Shown: piece after piece, positions 18,674 to 29,422 of the stretch | Layout of the letters: the number at the start of each line of letters is the position of its first letter | How positions within the stretch are numbered: position 1 is the first letter of the stretch | NCBI RefSeq assembly: GCF_017814275.1 | Contig: NZ_JAGIYQ010000001.1 | Coordinates: forward strand, 467,515-531,514 | Length of the DNA stretch: 64,000 bases | DNA from: Gottfriedia endophytica | GTDB taxonomy: Bacteria > Bacillota > Bacilli > Bacillales > Bacillaceae_G | Direction of reading: 5' to 3' | Made by a program: the position numbers and the translations under genes | Notes under the pieces: generated by a model | What the model was told of the DNA's origin: nothing | Databases searched by the model: none | The model's input: only the letters and a program-made list of their open reading frames with translations

Positions 18674-19426
18674 TTAGCTTAATCCGTACATTAATACTCC
18701 AGCCGCAACACCTACGTTAAGTGACTCTGCTTTTCCAACAATAGGAATATACACATTTTCGTCTGTAATGGCTAATAGTTCTTTATTAACACCATTGCCT
18801 TCATTTCCAAGTAAAATAGCAAAGCGTTCAACTTTCGAGCTTTCCTTATAAGGCTTTGCTCCTTCTAAAGCTGTTCCAAATACTTTAATATTTTCTTGTT
18901 TTAAGTTAGTAATCCATTCATGCAAATCTCCCCTAATGATCGGGATATGGAAAAGTGATCCTTGAGTAGAACGAATTGTTTTTCCATTATACAAATCACA
19001 GCAACCTTTTCCTAGAATAACCGCATCAAACCCAGCCGCATCTGCTGTTCTTATAATTGTTCCAGCATTACCAGGATCTTGAATTTCATCAAGGAGAATC
19101 ACTTTTTTAATCGATTTTATGTCAACTCTCATAAAGTCAAACTCTACAATTGCAAAAACACCTTGTGTTGTTTCAGTTTCACTTAATGCCTTACTGACTT
19201 CTTTTGAAATATACGTCACTTCATATGAGCCAGTTGTAAAAGTAGCCGGTATATCAATTTCCTCACAAATTAATAAATGTAAAATTGGTGCATCATTTTT
19301 AATTGCTTCTTCAACTAAATGCAGGCCTTCAATGATATATTTTTTTGCATTTTCTCTCCCTTTTTTAGTTAGGAGCTTTTTCCATGCTTTAATTGAAGGA
19401 TTTTGGATCGAATCAATTCTCTTCAT
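18674..19426 (-). CDS. TrmH/SpoU-family RNA 2'-O-methyltransferase (YsgA-like)
   Basis: A 250-residue SPOUT-class RNA methyltransferase that would methylate a ribose in rRNA or tRNA using S-adenosylmethionine. An N-terminal substrate-binding domain (about 1-95) has IQNPSIKAWKKLLTKKGR and YIIEGLHLVEEA. The trefoil-knot domain then shows LLDEIQDPGNAGTIIRTADAAGFDAVIL (motif 1), ILLGNEGNGV (motif 2) and IPIVGKAESLNVGVAAGVLMY (motif 3). The position beside sspI and pheST matches ysgA in B. subtilis. The modified nucleotide is not deducible. GAGG lies 9 bases ahead of the ATG. It is transcribed toward pheST but has its own divergent gap with sspI. Confidence 0.88.
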   Translation of the reverse strand: MKRIDSIQNPSIKAWKKLLTKKGRENAKKYIIEGLHLVEEAIKNDAPILHLLICEEIDIPATFTTGSYEVTYISKEVSKALSETETTQGVFAIVEFDFMRVDIKSIKKVILLDEIQDPGNAGTIIRTADAAGFDAVILGKGCCDLYNGKTIRSTQGSLFHIPIIRGDLHEWITNLKQENIKVFGTALEGAKPYKESSKVERFAILLGNEGNGVNKELLAITDENVYIPIVGKAESLNVGVAAGVLMYGLS

Positions 19427-19541
19427 ACTATTTTTCCTCGCACATTTCTACTTTAAATATTTTTCAATAGAACTATCATACATAATTTCAGTACCCAAAA
19501 CAAATACTACTAAAAAATAATTCATTTGAAAGGGGTATAGT

Positions 19542-19751
19542 ATGAATTTTAATATTCGAGGAGCAGTAATACATAATATTACAGGAAATAGTACTAACCA
19601 GCTTGAAGCAACTATTGTCGATGCAATCCAAAGCGGTGAAGAAAAAATTCTTCCAGGTTTAGGTGTGTTATTAGAAGTTTTTTGGAACAACGCATCCGAA
19701 CAACAAAAACACGAACTTCTAGATGTGTTAGAAAATGGAGTTAAAAAATAA
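19542..19751 (+). CDS. sspI: small acid-soluble spore protein SspI
   Basis: A 69-residue SASP of the SspI family, a minor spore core protein made in the forespore under sigma-G. The family pattern [24 protein letters not shown] with the C-terminal [20 protein letters not shown] is unmistakable, and the length is typical. AAGGGG precedes the ATG by 8 bases. It is divergent from the methyltransferase gene, as in B. subtilis, and is followed by a perfect palindromic terminator. Its presence shows that the organism forms endospores. Confidence 0.96.
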   Translation: MNFNIRGAVIHNITGNSTNQLEATIVDAIQSGEEKILPGLGVLLEVFWNNASEQQKHELLDVLENGVKK

Positions 19752-19814
19752 CCATCATTGAAAGGTATTACAACCTGTTAATATGGGATATATCATGTAA
19801 AAAATACTTTATTA

Positions 19815-19842
19815 AAAATGCGTGCTAATTAGCACGCATTTT
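19815..19842 (+). terminator. terminator after sspI
   Basis: AAAATGCGTGCTAA is followed directly by its perfect complement TTAGCACGCATTTT, with the turn at the centre. It lies about 60 bases past the sspI stop. Confidence 0.85.
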
Positions 19843-19867
19843 CTAATGGAATTTATTTAAAAAATTT

Positions 19868-20090
19868 GGCTCTTTTCTAAAAGATTGTTGCTTTTGAGAT
19901 TTGAAACTTTAAAGACAGAAGTTGATTACAAAGGAAGGTGCGAGACTCCTGTGGGAATAGCGGGAAGGCTGAGACCCCGCAGGAGCGTATGCGACGAGGA
20001 GGCTCAGCTCTCGCCCCACGGAAAGGGAGCATCCTGGAGTTGTAATCAACTAACACATTCTAAAATAGCAACAATGTATGCGAAAACAAC
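19868..20090 (+). repeat. dispersed palindromic repeat family 1, copy C
   Basis: A complete copy on the plus strand: GGCTCTTTTCTAAAAGATTG at the left end, GTTGATTACAA, the GC core, TTGTAATCAAC, and an end resembling GCAACAATGTATGCGAAAAC. The core carries the longer loop variant CAGGAGCGTATGCGACGAGG. A spurious 96-codon ORF lies in it. Confidence 0.93.
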
Positions 20091-20236
20091 AAAAATTTTT
20101 TACTTATTGTCTTCTTTAACTTGTAATATACATTCTACTTTCTATTTTTATCAGTATAAGTTCAATTTTTACTAATCACTAACCCAAGCATATACACATA
20201 ATTTATAGAAGCCATGAATATTGAGGGGTTGGAAAG

Positions 20237-20560
20237 ATGATGAATTTACCAAGTTTATCAGTGCCTAAAATTGATCGTTGTGATGCAATAAATTTGCTAT
20301 TAACTTCAATTGCTGCGGAAGAACTTGCTCTTGCAAAAGTTATACAAGAAGAAGCAAATAAGCTAGAAAAAGGAATATGCCTATCTCGAAGATTAAAAGA
20401 TTTATTTGAAGTAAATGATTCAGTCAACTCACTTATAAAAACTGTTATAAAAAAAGAAATAATCATTCTCCTTACGTTAGAAGAAATTATTGACCTCGAT
20501 GAAAAATGCAATTGTTGTAAAGAGCATAGGGAAAGGGAAGAAGAGGAAGAGGAAGAATAG
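20237..20560 (+). CDS. small helical protein, possibly exosporium/spore-surface related
   Basis: A 107-residue protein. Its core AINLLLTSIAAEELALAKVIQEEANKLEKG followed by LFEVNDSVNSLIKTVIKKEIIILLTLEEII resembles a widespread Bacillus family of small proteins (pattern LLLxSIAxEExxLxxIIxAE...VNxSVxxxLRxVIKKE). From memory, those proteins are often found near collagen-like spore-surface genes. A CNCC motif and an unusual tail of nine acidic residues (EREEEEEEE) close the protein. Two adjacent ATGs (20237, 20240) follow GGAAAG. The next gene starts 34 bases later on the same strand, so they probably form one unit. The spore link is an inference. Confidence 0.65.
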   Translation: MMNLPSLSVPKIDRCDAINLLLTSIAAEELALAKVIQEEANKLEKGICLSRRLKDLFEVNDSVNSLIKTVIKKEIIILLTLEEIIDLDEKCNCCKEHREREEEEEEE

Positions 20561-20594
20561 ATTAATCTAGACTAACATGAAAGGTGGGAAAGAT

Positions 20595-21107
20595 TTGGAT
20601 TTGAAATTAACTATTGATGAACTTTTTTGTCAAAACCACCGTATTTGTACAAATCTTACACCACTTTTTCTTGCACAAGAGGAGTTTTTCCAAACAAATT
20701 TATTAAACAATATAAAGATGATCCATAACTTGGATCATTCTAAAATCGATTCGTTTATCGAACACTTTTCAAAAAACATCCGATTATTAATTAGTTTACA
20801 AGTTGTATCGTTATCAAATTTTATGACATTAACAGATCATCCCATTTTTTTTCAATGTAAAAGTGAAATAAAATGCTGTTTAAAAGAAAGCTGGGATGTT
20901 TATCTTGAGCTAAAACAAGCTATAAAATGGAATTTTTTATGTTCAAAAATAATTAAAAAATCTTTAAAGGATTCAATACTCGATAAACTGAATTTAGTTG
21001 AACTAATGCTAAGACAAAAGCTTGAAATGTTCGATTTACATGAAAGAAATGTAAAAGTTAAGATTATAGATTGTGAATGCGAGCAATCAGAACCTTGGTT
21101 TGAATAA
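20595..21107 (+). CDS. helical protein of unknown function (TTG start)
   Basis: A 170-residue, cysteine-containing, mostly alpha-helical protein with no recognised domain. Features seen are LTIDELFCQNHRICTNLTPLF at the N-terminus, a central block IRLLISLQVVSLSNFMTL, a region CKSEIKCCLKESWDVYLELKQAI, and an end with DCECEQSEPWFE. The C-terminal acidic C-x-C resembles the CNCC/acidic tail of the preceding gene. I start it at TTG 20595 because AGGTGGG lies just upstream; the in-frame ATG at 20577 precedes that site. It probably shares a transcript with the 107-residue gene. A structured repeat of family 2 follows. Confidence 0.6.
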   Translation: MDLKLTIDELFCQNHRICTNLTPLFLAQEEFFQTNLLNNIKMIHNLDHSKIDSFIEHFSKNIRLLISLQVVSLSNFMTLTDHPIFFQCKSEIKCCLKESWDVYLELKQAIKWNFLCSKIIKKSLKDSILDKLNLVELMLRQKLEMFDLHERNVKVKIIDCECEQSEPWFE

Positions 21108-21279
21108 AAATATCAAAAGAGATGCTCATCCTAAACATTTAGTTTTTATAATTAGGCTTATCAAACTTCTCTAATTCATATAGTTACTTAACCCAGTTCG
21201 TCTACCCTTTCTACAAGATATACTATTCATTTCATGGAAAAGTTCTACATAGTTTGATAAAATTAGGCCTTACAAATAA

Positions 21280-21418
21280 AGTGAAACTTCCATATGTGGG
21301 GTTTTTTATTCCCCACTTTTGGTTAGCCCAATCGGGCTTTTTTTACGGGCAGTTTCCCCCACCTATCTACCTCGTTTCTCTTTGAATCTTGAGGTGGGGG
21401 TCTTACTGCCCGTTAATC
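21280..21418 (+). repeat. structured repeat family 2, copy alpha
   Basis: It begins with GTGAAACTTCC and contains a hairpin GTGGGG/CCCCAC, then AGCCCAATCGGGCT followed by a T run. The outer stem ACGGGCAGT/ACTGCCCGT encloses an inner stem CCCCCACCT/AGGTGGGGG. About 140 bases, 3' of the 170-residue gene. The same pattern recurs at 38465-38606 on the minus strand. The AGCCC/GGGCT hairpin could terminate transcription. Confidence 0.75.
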
Positions 21419-21440
21419 TATTAGTAATGCCAAATCAAAA

Positions 21441-21467
21441 AATCCCCCAAAGTAACTTTGAGGGATT
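21441..21467 (-). terminator. terminator after the M42 peptidase gene
   Basis: The stem AATCCCTCAAAG/CTTTGGGGGATT is followed by T6 on the minus strand, immediately after the stop codon. Confidence 0.85.
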
Positions 21468-21472
21468 CATTA

Positions 21473-22558
21473 TTATGAATATGTTAATTGATCAACTGTA
21501 TTACGATCTAATCGTTTTATAATTTCTACTAATAATTTCACTGTATTCTCATAATCATCACGATGGATGATACTAGAATGAGAATGAATGTATCTAGCAG
21601 GAATTGAAATAGCTAATGACGGTACACCTTCCAATGAAACATGCATTGAACCTGCGTCTGTTCCACCACCTGGAATAACTTCAAATTGATATGGAATTCC
21701 GCACTCTTCCGCCGTTTTAATGACTAAATCACGTAAATCCTTATGTGACACCATTGATGCATCATAAAGGACAATTTGAGGTCCTTTGCCAAGCTTACCT
21801 TGTGCATCACGCTCAGATACTCCAGGCATATCACCAGCTAAACCAACATCTACTGCAAAACCTATATCTGGTTGAATTGTATTAGTTGACGTTTTTGCAC
21901 CACGAAGTCCTACTTCTTCTTGTACATTTCCAACTCCATAGACAACATTTGGATGGTTCTCTGTCTGAAATTTTTCTAAAACATCAATTGCAATCGCGCA
22001 ACCAATACGATTGTCCCACGCTTTTGCTAATAAAAATTTTTCATTCTTCATTACTTGGAATTCAAAATAAGGGACGATTTGATCTCCTGGACGTACGCCA
22101 AATTCTAATGCTTCATCTTTGCTAGTAGCCCCAATATCAATAAACATATCTTTAATATCAACAACTTTTCTTCTAGCTTCAGCACTTAAAATATGAGGAG
22201 GTTTTGAGCCAATAACTCCTACTACATCCCCATCTTTCGTACAAATTGTAACCCGTTGTGCAAGCATAACTTGTGACCACCAACCACCTATTGGCTGAAA
22301 GCGTAGGTAACCTTTTTCGTCAATCTGCGTTACCATAAAACCGACCTCATCTAAATGACCTGCTATCATAATTTTAGGTCCATTTGCATCTCCAGTTTTT
22401 TTAGCAATAAGACTCCCAAGATGGTCACTTGTTATCTCTTCTGCATATGGTTCAATATATTTTTTCATTATCTCTCTTGGTTCATCTTCAAAACCTGCAA
22501 CACCTTTTGCATCAGTTAATTCTTTTAGCATTTGTAGTTTTGGATCTAAATTTGACAT
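21473..22558 (-). CDS. M42-family metallo-aminopeptidase (YsdC-like)
   Basis: A 361-residue M42 glutamyl/deblocking aminopeptidase-like enzyme with two metal ions. Expected ligands are visible: [14 protein letters not shown] (His-x-Asp, about residues 68-70), AKAWDNRIG (bridging Asp near 180), [11 protein letters not shown] (catalytic Glu and ligand Glu near 214), the VDVGLAGD Asp, and the late His in [17 protein letters not shown]. These enzymes usually form large tetrahedral dodecamers in the cytoplasm. Some B. subtilis paralogues (YsdC, FrvX-like) are annotated as endo-1,4-beta-glucanase homologues without proof. It is a single gene with its own terminator. AGGGAGAG lies upstream of the ATG. 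Confidence 0.9.
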   Translation of the reverse strand: MSNLDPKLQMLKELTDAKGVAGFEDEPREIMKKYIEPYAEEITSDHLGSLIAKKTGDANGPKIMIAGHLDEVGFMVTQIDEKGYLRFQPIGGWWSQVMLAQRVTICTKDGDVVGVIGSKPPHILSAEARRKVVDIKDMFIDIGATSKDEALEFGVRPGDQIVPYFEFQVMKNEKFLLAKAWDNRIGCAIAIDVLEKFQTENHPNVVYGVGNVQEEVGLRGAKTSTNTIQPDIGFAVDVGLAGDMPGVSERDAQGKLGKGPQIVLYDASMVSHKDLRDLVIKTAEECGIPYQFEVIPGGGTDAGSMHVSLEGVPSLAISIPARYIHSHSSIIHRDDYENTVKLLVEIIKRLDRNTVDQLTYS

Positions 22559-22886
22559 TATCCATACTCTCCCTTTTGATTTATTTTCACAACATCTATT
22601 GATTCAAAAAATCAAATTCCAATTATGTATCATTTCATTAATTATAAAATTATTTACACAATATTTCTACTTTAAAAGAAATTAAATAATTACTAATAAA
22701 AATGATTAACAAAATTAATGTTATTATAATAAAGGAACATAAAATTAGGCACTTTTCTTTTACCCAACTTTCATTCATCAATTGAAATTTCGTAGAGGTT
22801 AACTCTACTGTTTATAGTTTATCTATCTTTAATGTATGCATGCTATACTATTTTTACATTTCCAGACAGTTTAAGGAGTAATTTTT
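22559..22886. other. intergenic region between divergent M42 and nos genes
   Basis: A 328-base AT-rich gap. It holds a 17-base near-palindrome GTAGAGGTTAACTCTAC at 22792-22808, about 80 bases ahead of nos, and a TATACT hexamer near 22846 that could be a -10 element. No ORF or known RNA was seen. Confidence 0.4.
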
Positions 22887-23957
22887 ATGATTAAAACAAA
22901 AAGTCTTTTTGAAGAAGCTAAAGCTTTTATCGAACAATGCTATGAAGAACTAGAGAAACCAACTGAAATAAATAGTAGATTACAACAAATCGAAGCAGAA
23001 ATTCTTTCAACTGGTACGTACGAGCATACTTTTGAAGAATTAGTTCATGGAGCTCGAATGGCATGGCGAAACAGCAATAAATGCATTGGGAGATTATTTT
23101 GGAATAGTTTACAAATTCTTGATGCTAGAGAAGCAGATACTGATGAAGAAGTCTTGAATGCTCTTTTAACTCATATTGAGTTTGCTACAAACCAAGGTAA
23201 AATTAAACCAACCATTACTATTTTTAAACAATATAAAAATGATAAGAATCAATTACGAATACATAATCATCAGTTAATTCGCTATGCTGGATACGAAACG
23301 GATAATGGAACAATTGGTGATTCACATTCACTTCTTTTTACTTCTTATTGTGAAAGTCTTGGTTGGAGAGGAAAACGCACTGATTATGATGTATTACCGT
23401 TAGTTTTTTCGTTAAATGGAAATGAGCCGAAATGGTTTGACATTCCATCGGATTTAGTAATGGAAGTACCAATCGAACATCCAGAATATGATTTTTCATC
23501 ACTCGAGGCAAAATGGTATGCTGTTCCTATGATTTCGGATATGCGTTTAGAAATTGGTGGAATCTCCTATACAGCTGCACCTTTTAATGGTTGGTATATG
23601 GGTACAGAAATTGGTGCCCGAAATTTAGCTGATACAGAGCGCTATAATTTATTGCCAAATATTGCAAAAATAATTGAGATTGATTCATCAAAAAATAGCT
23701 CTCTTTGGAAAGATCGAGCACTTGTAGAGCTTAATATTGCCGTATTACATTCTTATAAAAAACTTGGAGTGAGTATTGTTGATCATCATACAGCTGCAGA
23801 ACAATTTCGCCAATTTGAACAACAAGAAGTAAAATGTGGAAGAATGATTACTGGAAATTGGGTATGGCTTATTCCTCCAATGTCACCTGCAGCAACCCAT
23901 ATTTACCATCGTCCTTATAATAATCAAATAATGGTACCAAATTTTTTCCGTAAATAA
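22887..23957 (+). CDS. nos: bacterial nitric-oxide synthase oxygenase
   Basis: A 356-residue bacterial NOS oxygenase domain, which makes nitric oxide and citrulline from L-arginine using haem, a pterin or folate cofactor and an external reductase. The haem-thiolate Cys is Cys66 in [15 protein letters not shown]. The arginine-binding Glu lies in [17 protein letters not shown], and the C-terminal aromatic block [20 protein letters not shown] is conserved. There is no reductase or zinc-hook region, as is normal for Gram-positive enzymes. AAGGAG lies before the ATG. Only 24 bases separate it from glpP, which suggests shared transcription with the glycerol regulator gene; I do not recall this arrangement from B. 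subtilis. Confidence 0.95.
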   Translation: MIKTKSLFEEAKAFIEQCYEELEKPTEINSRLQQIEAEILSTGTYEHTFEELVHGARMAWRNSNKCIGRLFWNSLQILDAREADTDEEVLNALLTHIEFATNQGKIKPTITIFKQYKNDKNQLRIHNHQLIRYAGYETDNGTIGDSHSLLFTSYCESLGWRGKRTDYDVLPLVFSLNGNEPKWFDIPSDLVMEVPIEHPEYDFSSLEAKWYAVPMISDMRLEIGGISYTAAPFNGWYMGTEIGARNLADTERYNLLPNIAKIIEIDSSKNSSLWKDRALVELNIAVLHSYKKLGVSIVDHHTAAEQFRQFEQQEVKCGRMITGNWVWLIPPMSPAATHIYHRPYNNQIMVPNFFRK

Positions 23958-23981
23958 TATAAATAGAAAGGTATTTTTTGA

Positions 23982-24542
23982 ATGGAATTTCATGAGCAAA
24001 AGATTTTGCCAGCTGTTAGGCAAATAAAGGATTTAGAAAAGTTATTACATAGTTCTTATGAGTATATTGTGATTTTAGATATTCATATTGGTCAATTGAA
24101 AAGTGTCGTTAACCTTGCAAACCAACATGGTAAAAAAGTATTTCTACATGTTGATCTGATTCATGGATTGCAAACTGATGCATATGCAACGGAATATTTA
24201 TGCCAAGAGTTTAAACCATACGGGTTATTATCAACAAAAGCAAACGTGATATTAAAGGCGAAACAAAAAGGTGTTGTTGCAATTCAACGTATCTTTTTAA
24301 TTGATTCTAGTGCAATGGAAAAAAGTTTAACACTCATTGAAAAAACGAAACCAGATTATATTGAAGTGCTTCCTGGTGCTTTAACAGATATTATTACTGA
24401 AGTAAAGGAACGGACGGGTATACCAATTTTAGCTGGTGGTTTTATTCGAACCATTCAAGATGTAGAAAAGGCATTAGAAGCTGGTGTTACTGCGATTACA
24501 ACATCAAAAAAAGAATTATGGAAATATTTTCTAAATTTGTGA
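23982..24542 (+). CDS. glpP: glycerol uptake operon antiterminator GlpP
   Basis: A 186-residue GlpP. In Bacillus it binds glycerol-3-phosphate and then the leader mRNA of glpFK and glpD, preventing termination. The whole protein is a TIM-barrel-like domain: KILPAVRQIKDLEKLL at the start, VFLHVDLIHGLQTDAYATEYL in the middle, then PDYIEVLPGAL and GIPILAGGFIRTIQDVEKALEAGVTAITTSKKELW at the end. The length is typical. It lies directly upstream of glpF, whose leader has a terminator of the expected kind. It follows nos by 24 bases. AAAGG is the only ribosome-site candidate and is rather far from the ATG. Confidence 0.94.
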   Translation: MEFHEQKILPAVRQIKDLEKLLHSSYEYIVILDIHIGQLKSVVNLANQHGKKVFLHVDLIHGLQTDAYATEYLCQEFKPYGLLSTKANVILKAKQKGVVAIQRIFLIDSSAMEKSLTLIEKTKPDYIEVLPGALTDIITEVKERTGIPILAGGFIRTIQDVEKALEAGVTAITTSKKELWKYFLNL

Positions 24543-24571
24543 CAAAAGTATGAAAAAATGTAAAAAAATCG

Positions 24572-24601
24572 TTGACAACGTTTTCATACCCAGTTTATCA
24601 T
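24572..24601 (+). promoter_or_regulatory. glpF promoter overlapped by a cre site
   Basis: TTGACA at 24572-24577 and TTATCA/TATCAT at 24595-24601 have 17-18 base spacing. TGACAACGTTTTCA at 24573-24586 matches the CcpA cre consensus TGWNANCGNTNWCA at every position and covers the -35. Glucose repression by CcpA is therefore expected. Confidence 0.88.
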
Positions 24602-24620
24602 AAGAGCAAGTTAATAAACG

Positions 24621-24695
24621 TGACGGAGAAAGTAGAGATCCACATTTCATTGTTTCTATGTTTTTATAGAAGCGTATTGGGTGTGGGTCTTTTTC
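24621..24695 (+). ncRNA. GlpP-dependent antitermination leader of glpFK
   Basis: GACGGAGAAAGTAGAGATCCA is shared in pattern with the glpD leader. The terminator stem AGATCCACA (24636-24644) pairs with TGTGGGTCT (24682-24690) around an inner stem TTCTAT/ATAGAA, and T-rich sequence follows. Glycerol-3-phosphate-bound GlpP is expected to prevent termination. Confidence 0.85.
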
Positions 24696-24769
24696 TTTTG
24701 TAAAAACGAATGGCCATTCATTTTATCTCTATCACATTGAAAGACTTAAATTGATTGTGGAGGGATTTT

Positions 24770-25591
24770 ATGTCAGCATTTTTAGGAGAATTAATCGGGA
24801 CTGCTTTCTTGATTGTTCTTGGTGGCGGTGTTTGTGCAGGAGTAAGTTTAAAAAAATCATTTGCAAAGGATTCAGGTTGGATTGTCATTACATTTGGATG
24901 GGGATTAGCAGTTGCTATGGCTGCATACGCTGTAGGATCTATTAGCGGAGCACATTTAAATCCAGCGGTTACAATTGGACTAGCTTTTAAAGGTTCATTC
25001 CCATGGAGCAAAGTACCTGAATATATTGCTGCCCAAATGATTGGTGCTATTATTGGTGCTGTTATCGTCTATTTACACTACTTACCTCACTGGAAAGAAA
25101 CAGAAGATCCTGGTACAAAGTTAGGTGTGTTTGCAACAGGTCCAGCAATTCCAAACACTTTTGCAAACCTTTTAAGTGAAATGATTGGAACTTTTGTTTT
25201 AGTATTCGGGATTCTAGCAATTGGTTCAAATAAATTTGCAAACGGTTTAAATCCTTTCGTTGTAGGATTCTTAATTATAAGTATTGGATTATCATTAGGA
25301 GGTACAACTGGTTACGCAATTAACCCAGCACGTGACTTAGGACCTCGTATTGCACACTTCCTTTTACCGATTCCTGGAAAAGGCGGTTCGAACTGGAAAT
25401 ATGCATGGATTCCAGTTGTAGGTCCAATTTTAGGTGGATCATTAGCAGGGGTTTTCTATCAAATTGTTTTTGAAAAAAAACAAAATTCAGCAATTATTTA
25501 TATCGTCATTTCAGCAATTATTATTCTAGCAATCTCTTATTTCACTAGCAAACAAGGCTCAAAAAATACAAATAGTAGAAAAGTAGCTTAA
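24770..25591 (+). CDS. glpF: glycerol uptake facilitator (aquaglyceroporin)
   Basis: A 273-residue MIP-family channel that lets glycerol diffuse across the membrane. Both selectivity motifs are intact: SGAHLNPAVTIGL (first NPA, about residue 66) and GYAINPARDLGPR (second NPA followed by the Asp and Arg that mark glycerol facilitators, about 184-193). Six membrane helices with two half-helices are apparent. The C-terminal tail is polar. I start at ATG 24770, preceded by GTGGAGGG; a GTG at 24755 is in frame but overlaps the ribosome site. glpK begins 12 bases after the stop. Confidence 0.95.
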   Translation: MSAFLGELIGTAFLIVLGGGVCAGVSLKKSFAKDSGWIVITFGWGLAVAMAAYAVGSISGAHLNPAVTIGLAFKGSFPWSKVPEYIAAQMIGAIIGAVIVYLHYLPHWKETEDPGTKLGVFATGPAIPNTFANLLSEMIGTFVLVFGILAIGSNKFANGLNPFVVGFLIISIGLSLGGTTGYAINPARDLGPRIAHFLLPIPGKGGSNWKYAWIPVVGPILGGSLAGVFYQIVFEKKQNSAIIYIVISAIIILAISYFTSKQGSKNTNSRKVA

Positions 25592-27094
<1,503 letters not shown>

Positions 27095-27143
27095 TTTGAT
27101 TTAGTGTTAAAATAAAAACAAGTTAATATTCGGTAGGAGATTT

Positions 27144-27204
27144 GGAGAGACCATAACACACTGTAGAATTGATTTCTATAGTGCTGATTGTGGTCTCTTT
27201 TTTC
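27144..27204 (+). ncRNA. GlpP-dependent antitermination leader of glpD
   Basis: GTAGGAGATTTGGAGAGACCA precedes and enters a stem AGAGACCA (27146-27153) pairing TGGTCTCT (27191-27198). The inner stem is CACTGTAGAA/TTCTATAGTG and T6 follows. It matches the glpFK leader in layout. Confidence 0.88.
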
Positions 27205-27226
27205 GTATTTAGAGGAGGAAATTACC

Positions 27227-28894
27227 ATGAAATTTTCAGGCAAACATCGTAAAGAAGTATTAAACAAAGTAACTAAACAGGAGTTAGATGTAATCGTAAT
27301 TGGCGGCGGTATTACAGGCGCAGGAATTGCATTGGATGGAACAACACGCGGACTATCAACAGTGGTATTTGAAATGCAAGACTTTGCAGCAGGTACTTCA
27401 AGTCGTTCAACGAAGCTTGTACATGGTGGTTTACGCTATTTAAAACAATTTGAAGTGAAAATGGTAGCAGAGGTTGGGAAAGAACGTGCAATTGTATACG
27501 AAAACGGCCCTCATGTAACAACTCCAGAATGGATGTTATTACCCTTCCATACGGGCGGAACCTTCGGTGCATTTACTACATCAATTGGTCTTCGCGTTTA
27601 TGACTTCTTAGCAGGTGTTAAGAAAAGTGAACGCAGAAAAATGTTTAGCCGTGAAGAAACGATGAAGAAAGAACCACTTGTAAAACAAGATGGCCTAAAA
27701 GGCGGCGGTTATTACGTTGAATATCGTACAGATGATGCCCGTTTAACAATTGAAGTGATGAAGGAAGCAATTAAACACGGTGCAAAAGCAGTCAACTATG
27801 CGAAAGTAGACAATTTCATATATAAAGACGGAAAAGTATGCGGTGTACGTGTAGTGGATTTACTAGACGGAAAAGAATATGAGGTGTACGGTAAAAAAAT
27901 TGTTAACGCTGCTGGTCCATGGGTTGATACACTACGTGAAAAAGATAATTCAAAAAAAGGAAAAGTATTACAACTATCAAAAGGTGTTCACCTTGTAATT
28001 GACCAAAAACGTTTCCCACTTGGGCAAGCCATTTATTTTGATACACCAGATGGCCGAATGGTATTTGCTATTCCACGTGGTGGAAAAACTTATGTAGGTA
28101 CAACAGATACATTCTATGATAAAGATGCAGCTGTACCAAAAATGACTTCAGAAGATCGCACATATATTATTAATGCGATTAATTATATGTTCCCTACTGT
28201 AAAAATAACAGAAGCGGATATTGAATCAAGCTGGGCTGGCGTTCGTCCATTAATTTATGAAGAAGGAAAAAGCGCATCTGAAATTTCTCGTAAAGATGAG
28301 ATTTGGACATCTGAATCTGGTTTAATCACAATTGCTGGCGGAAAATTGACAGGATATCGTAAAATGGCTGAGATGGTGCTAGACCATGTGACAGCTGTAC
28401 TTCAAAAAGAAGGTCACGGTTCATACCCTACTACCAAAACAAAGCATATGCCAATTTCTGGGGGCCATGTTGGCGGTTCTAAACAATTTCCAGCATTCAT
28501 TGCAAAAAAAGTACAGGATGCCACAAAATTCGGTTTAACTGCAGAGCAGGCAGAACACTTCGCGAAGTTCTATGGTTCAAACGTTGATGTACTTTTTGAA
28601 CTTGCAAATGAATATAAGGATGAATCAGAAAACTATAACTTGCCACTTGATGTACTTCTTCCCCTTGTCTACGCAATTGAGTTCGAAATGGTAGCAAAAC
28701 CAGTTGATTTCTTCGTTCGCCGAATGGGAGCTGTTTTCTTCAACATTGAATGGGTATATAAATGGAAAGAAGCAGTAATCAATTACATGGCTGTGAAATT
28801 AAATTGGAGCGAAGAGGAACAAGGTAAATATACAATTGAATTAGAAAATGCGTTAACTGACGCTGTGGTTCCTGTTGATCAACAAGATAAATGA
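27227..28894 (+). CDS. glpD: aerobic glycerol-3-phosphate dehydrogenase
   Basis: A 555-residue FAD-linked, membrane-associated dehydrogenase. It oxidises glycerol-3-phosphate to dihydroxyacetone phosphate and passes electrons to menaquinone. The FAD-binding Rossmann motif is [22 protein letters not shown] near residues 23-44, followed by [16 protein letters not shown]. The substrate region contains [15 protein letters not shown], and the second FAD segment is [18 protein letters not shown]. The C-terminal helical domain is present. I start at ATG 27227 after GAGGAGG; an in-frame upstream ATG at 27188 lies inside the terminator. Expression depends on the GlpP leader, and a terminator follows the gene. 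Confidence 0.97.
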   Translation: MKFSGKHRKEVLNKVTKQELDVIVIGGGITGAGIALDGTTRGLSTVVFEMQDFAAGTSSRSTKLVHGGLRYLKQFEVKMVAEVGKERAIVYENGPHVTTPEWMLLPFHTGGTFGAFTTSIGLRVYDFLAGVKKSERRKMFSREETMKKEPLVKQDGLKGGGYYVEYRTDDARLTIEVMKEAIKHGAKAVNYAKVDNFIYKDGKVCGVRVVDLLDGKEYEVYGKKIVNAAGPWVDTLREKDNSKKGKVLQLSKGVHLVIDQKRFPLGQAIYFDTPDGRMVFAIPRGGKTYVGTTDTFYDKDAAVPKMTSEDRTYIINAINYMFPTVKITEADIESSWAGVRPLIYEEGKSASEISRKDEIWTSESGLITIAGGKLTGYRKMAEMVLDHVTAVLQKEGHGSYPTTKTKHMPISGGHVGGSKQFPAFIAKKVQDATKFGLTAEQAEHFAKFYGSNVDVLFELANEYKDESENYNLPLDVLLPLVYAIEFEMVAKPVDFFVRRMGAVFFNIEWVYKWKEAVINYMAVKLNWSEEEQGKYTIELENALTDAVVPVDQQDK

Positions 28895-28920
28895 GCAAAA
28901 TTAATATAATAACTATTTGA

Positions 28921-28946
28921 GGGAAAGGAGTTGAAGCTCCCTTCCC
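28921..28946 (+). terminator. terminator after glpD
   Basis: GGGAAAGGAG pairs with CTCCCTTCCC (6-base loop), followed by TTTTAGTTTTT. The remaining gap to 29159 is AT-rich with no element I can name. Confidence 0.8.
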
Positions 28947-29159
28947 TTTTAGTTTTTATGCTCTCTTTAAAATGATTGAGCCTAAAATCTGATTGTTCTC
29001 TTAAAAAAATTTTATTGCTAACTCACATACAAATATGTAATGTTTTTGATAATTCAAATAATGAGGGGTAAATATGATAAAATAGTTATTGAATTCTAAT
29101 TATGGTTCATTCCTCCACTGTCCTTGCAGCAACTCATAATTACTAACCATTTTAATAAT

Positions 29160-29376
29160 GGCTCTTTTTCTAAAAGATTGTTGCTTTTGAGATTTTTTAT
29201 TTTAAAAATAGAAGTTGATTACAACGGAAGGTGCGAGACTCCTGTGGGAATAGCGGGAAGGCTGAGACCCCGCAGGCTTGCCGAGGAGGCTCAGCTCACG
29301 CCCCACGGAAAGGGAGCAACCTGGAGTTGTAATCAACTAACGCTTTCTAAAATAACAACAATGTATACGAAAATAA
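29160..29376 (+). repeat. dispersed palindromic repeat family 1, copy D
   Basis: A complete plus-strand copy: GGCTCTTTTTCTAAAAGATTG, GTTGATTACAAC, the GC core with CAGGCTTGCCGAGG, GTTGTAATCAAC, and the end ACAATGTATACGAAAATAAC. It is close to the family consensus and lies between glpD and the MBL-fold gene. A spurious 85-codon ORF lies here. Confidence 0.94.
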
Positions 29377-29422
29377 CATAATAATAAATTACTAGTTTCA
29401 AATTTTTTTAAGGAGGAGTAAT

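Noticed and set aside
19885-20175. 96-codon ORF with a GRCETPVGIAGRLRPRR-like translation
   Set aside because: It lies in repeat copy C. The same translated stretch recurs in copies D (29124-29381), E (39122-39397), and I (56780-57010). The reading frame comes from the repeat, and no ribosome site is present.
22792-22808. 17-base palindrome before nos as a named operator
   Set aside because: It does not match a regulator site I know. It is recorded only as part of the intergenic description.
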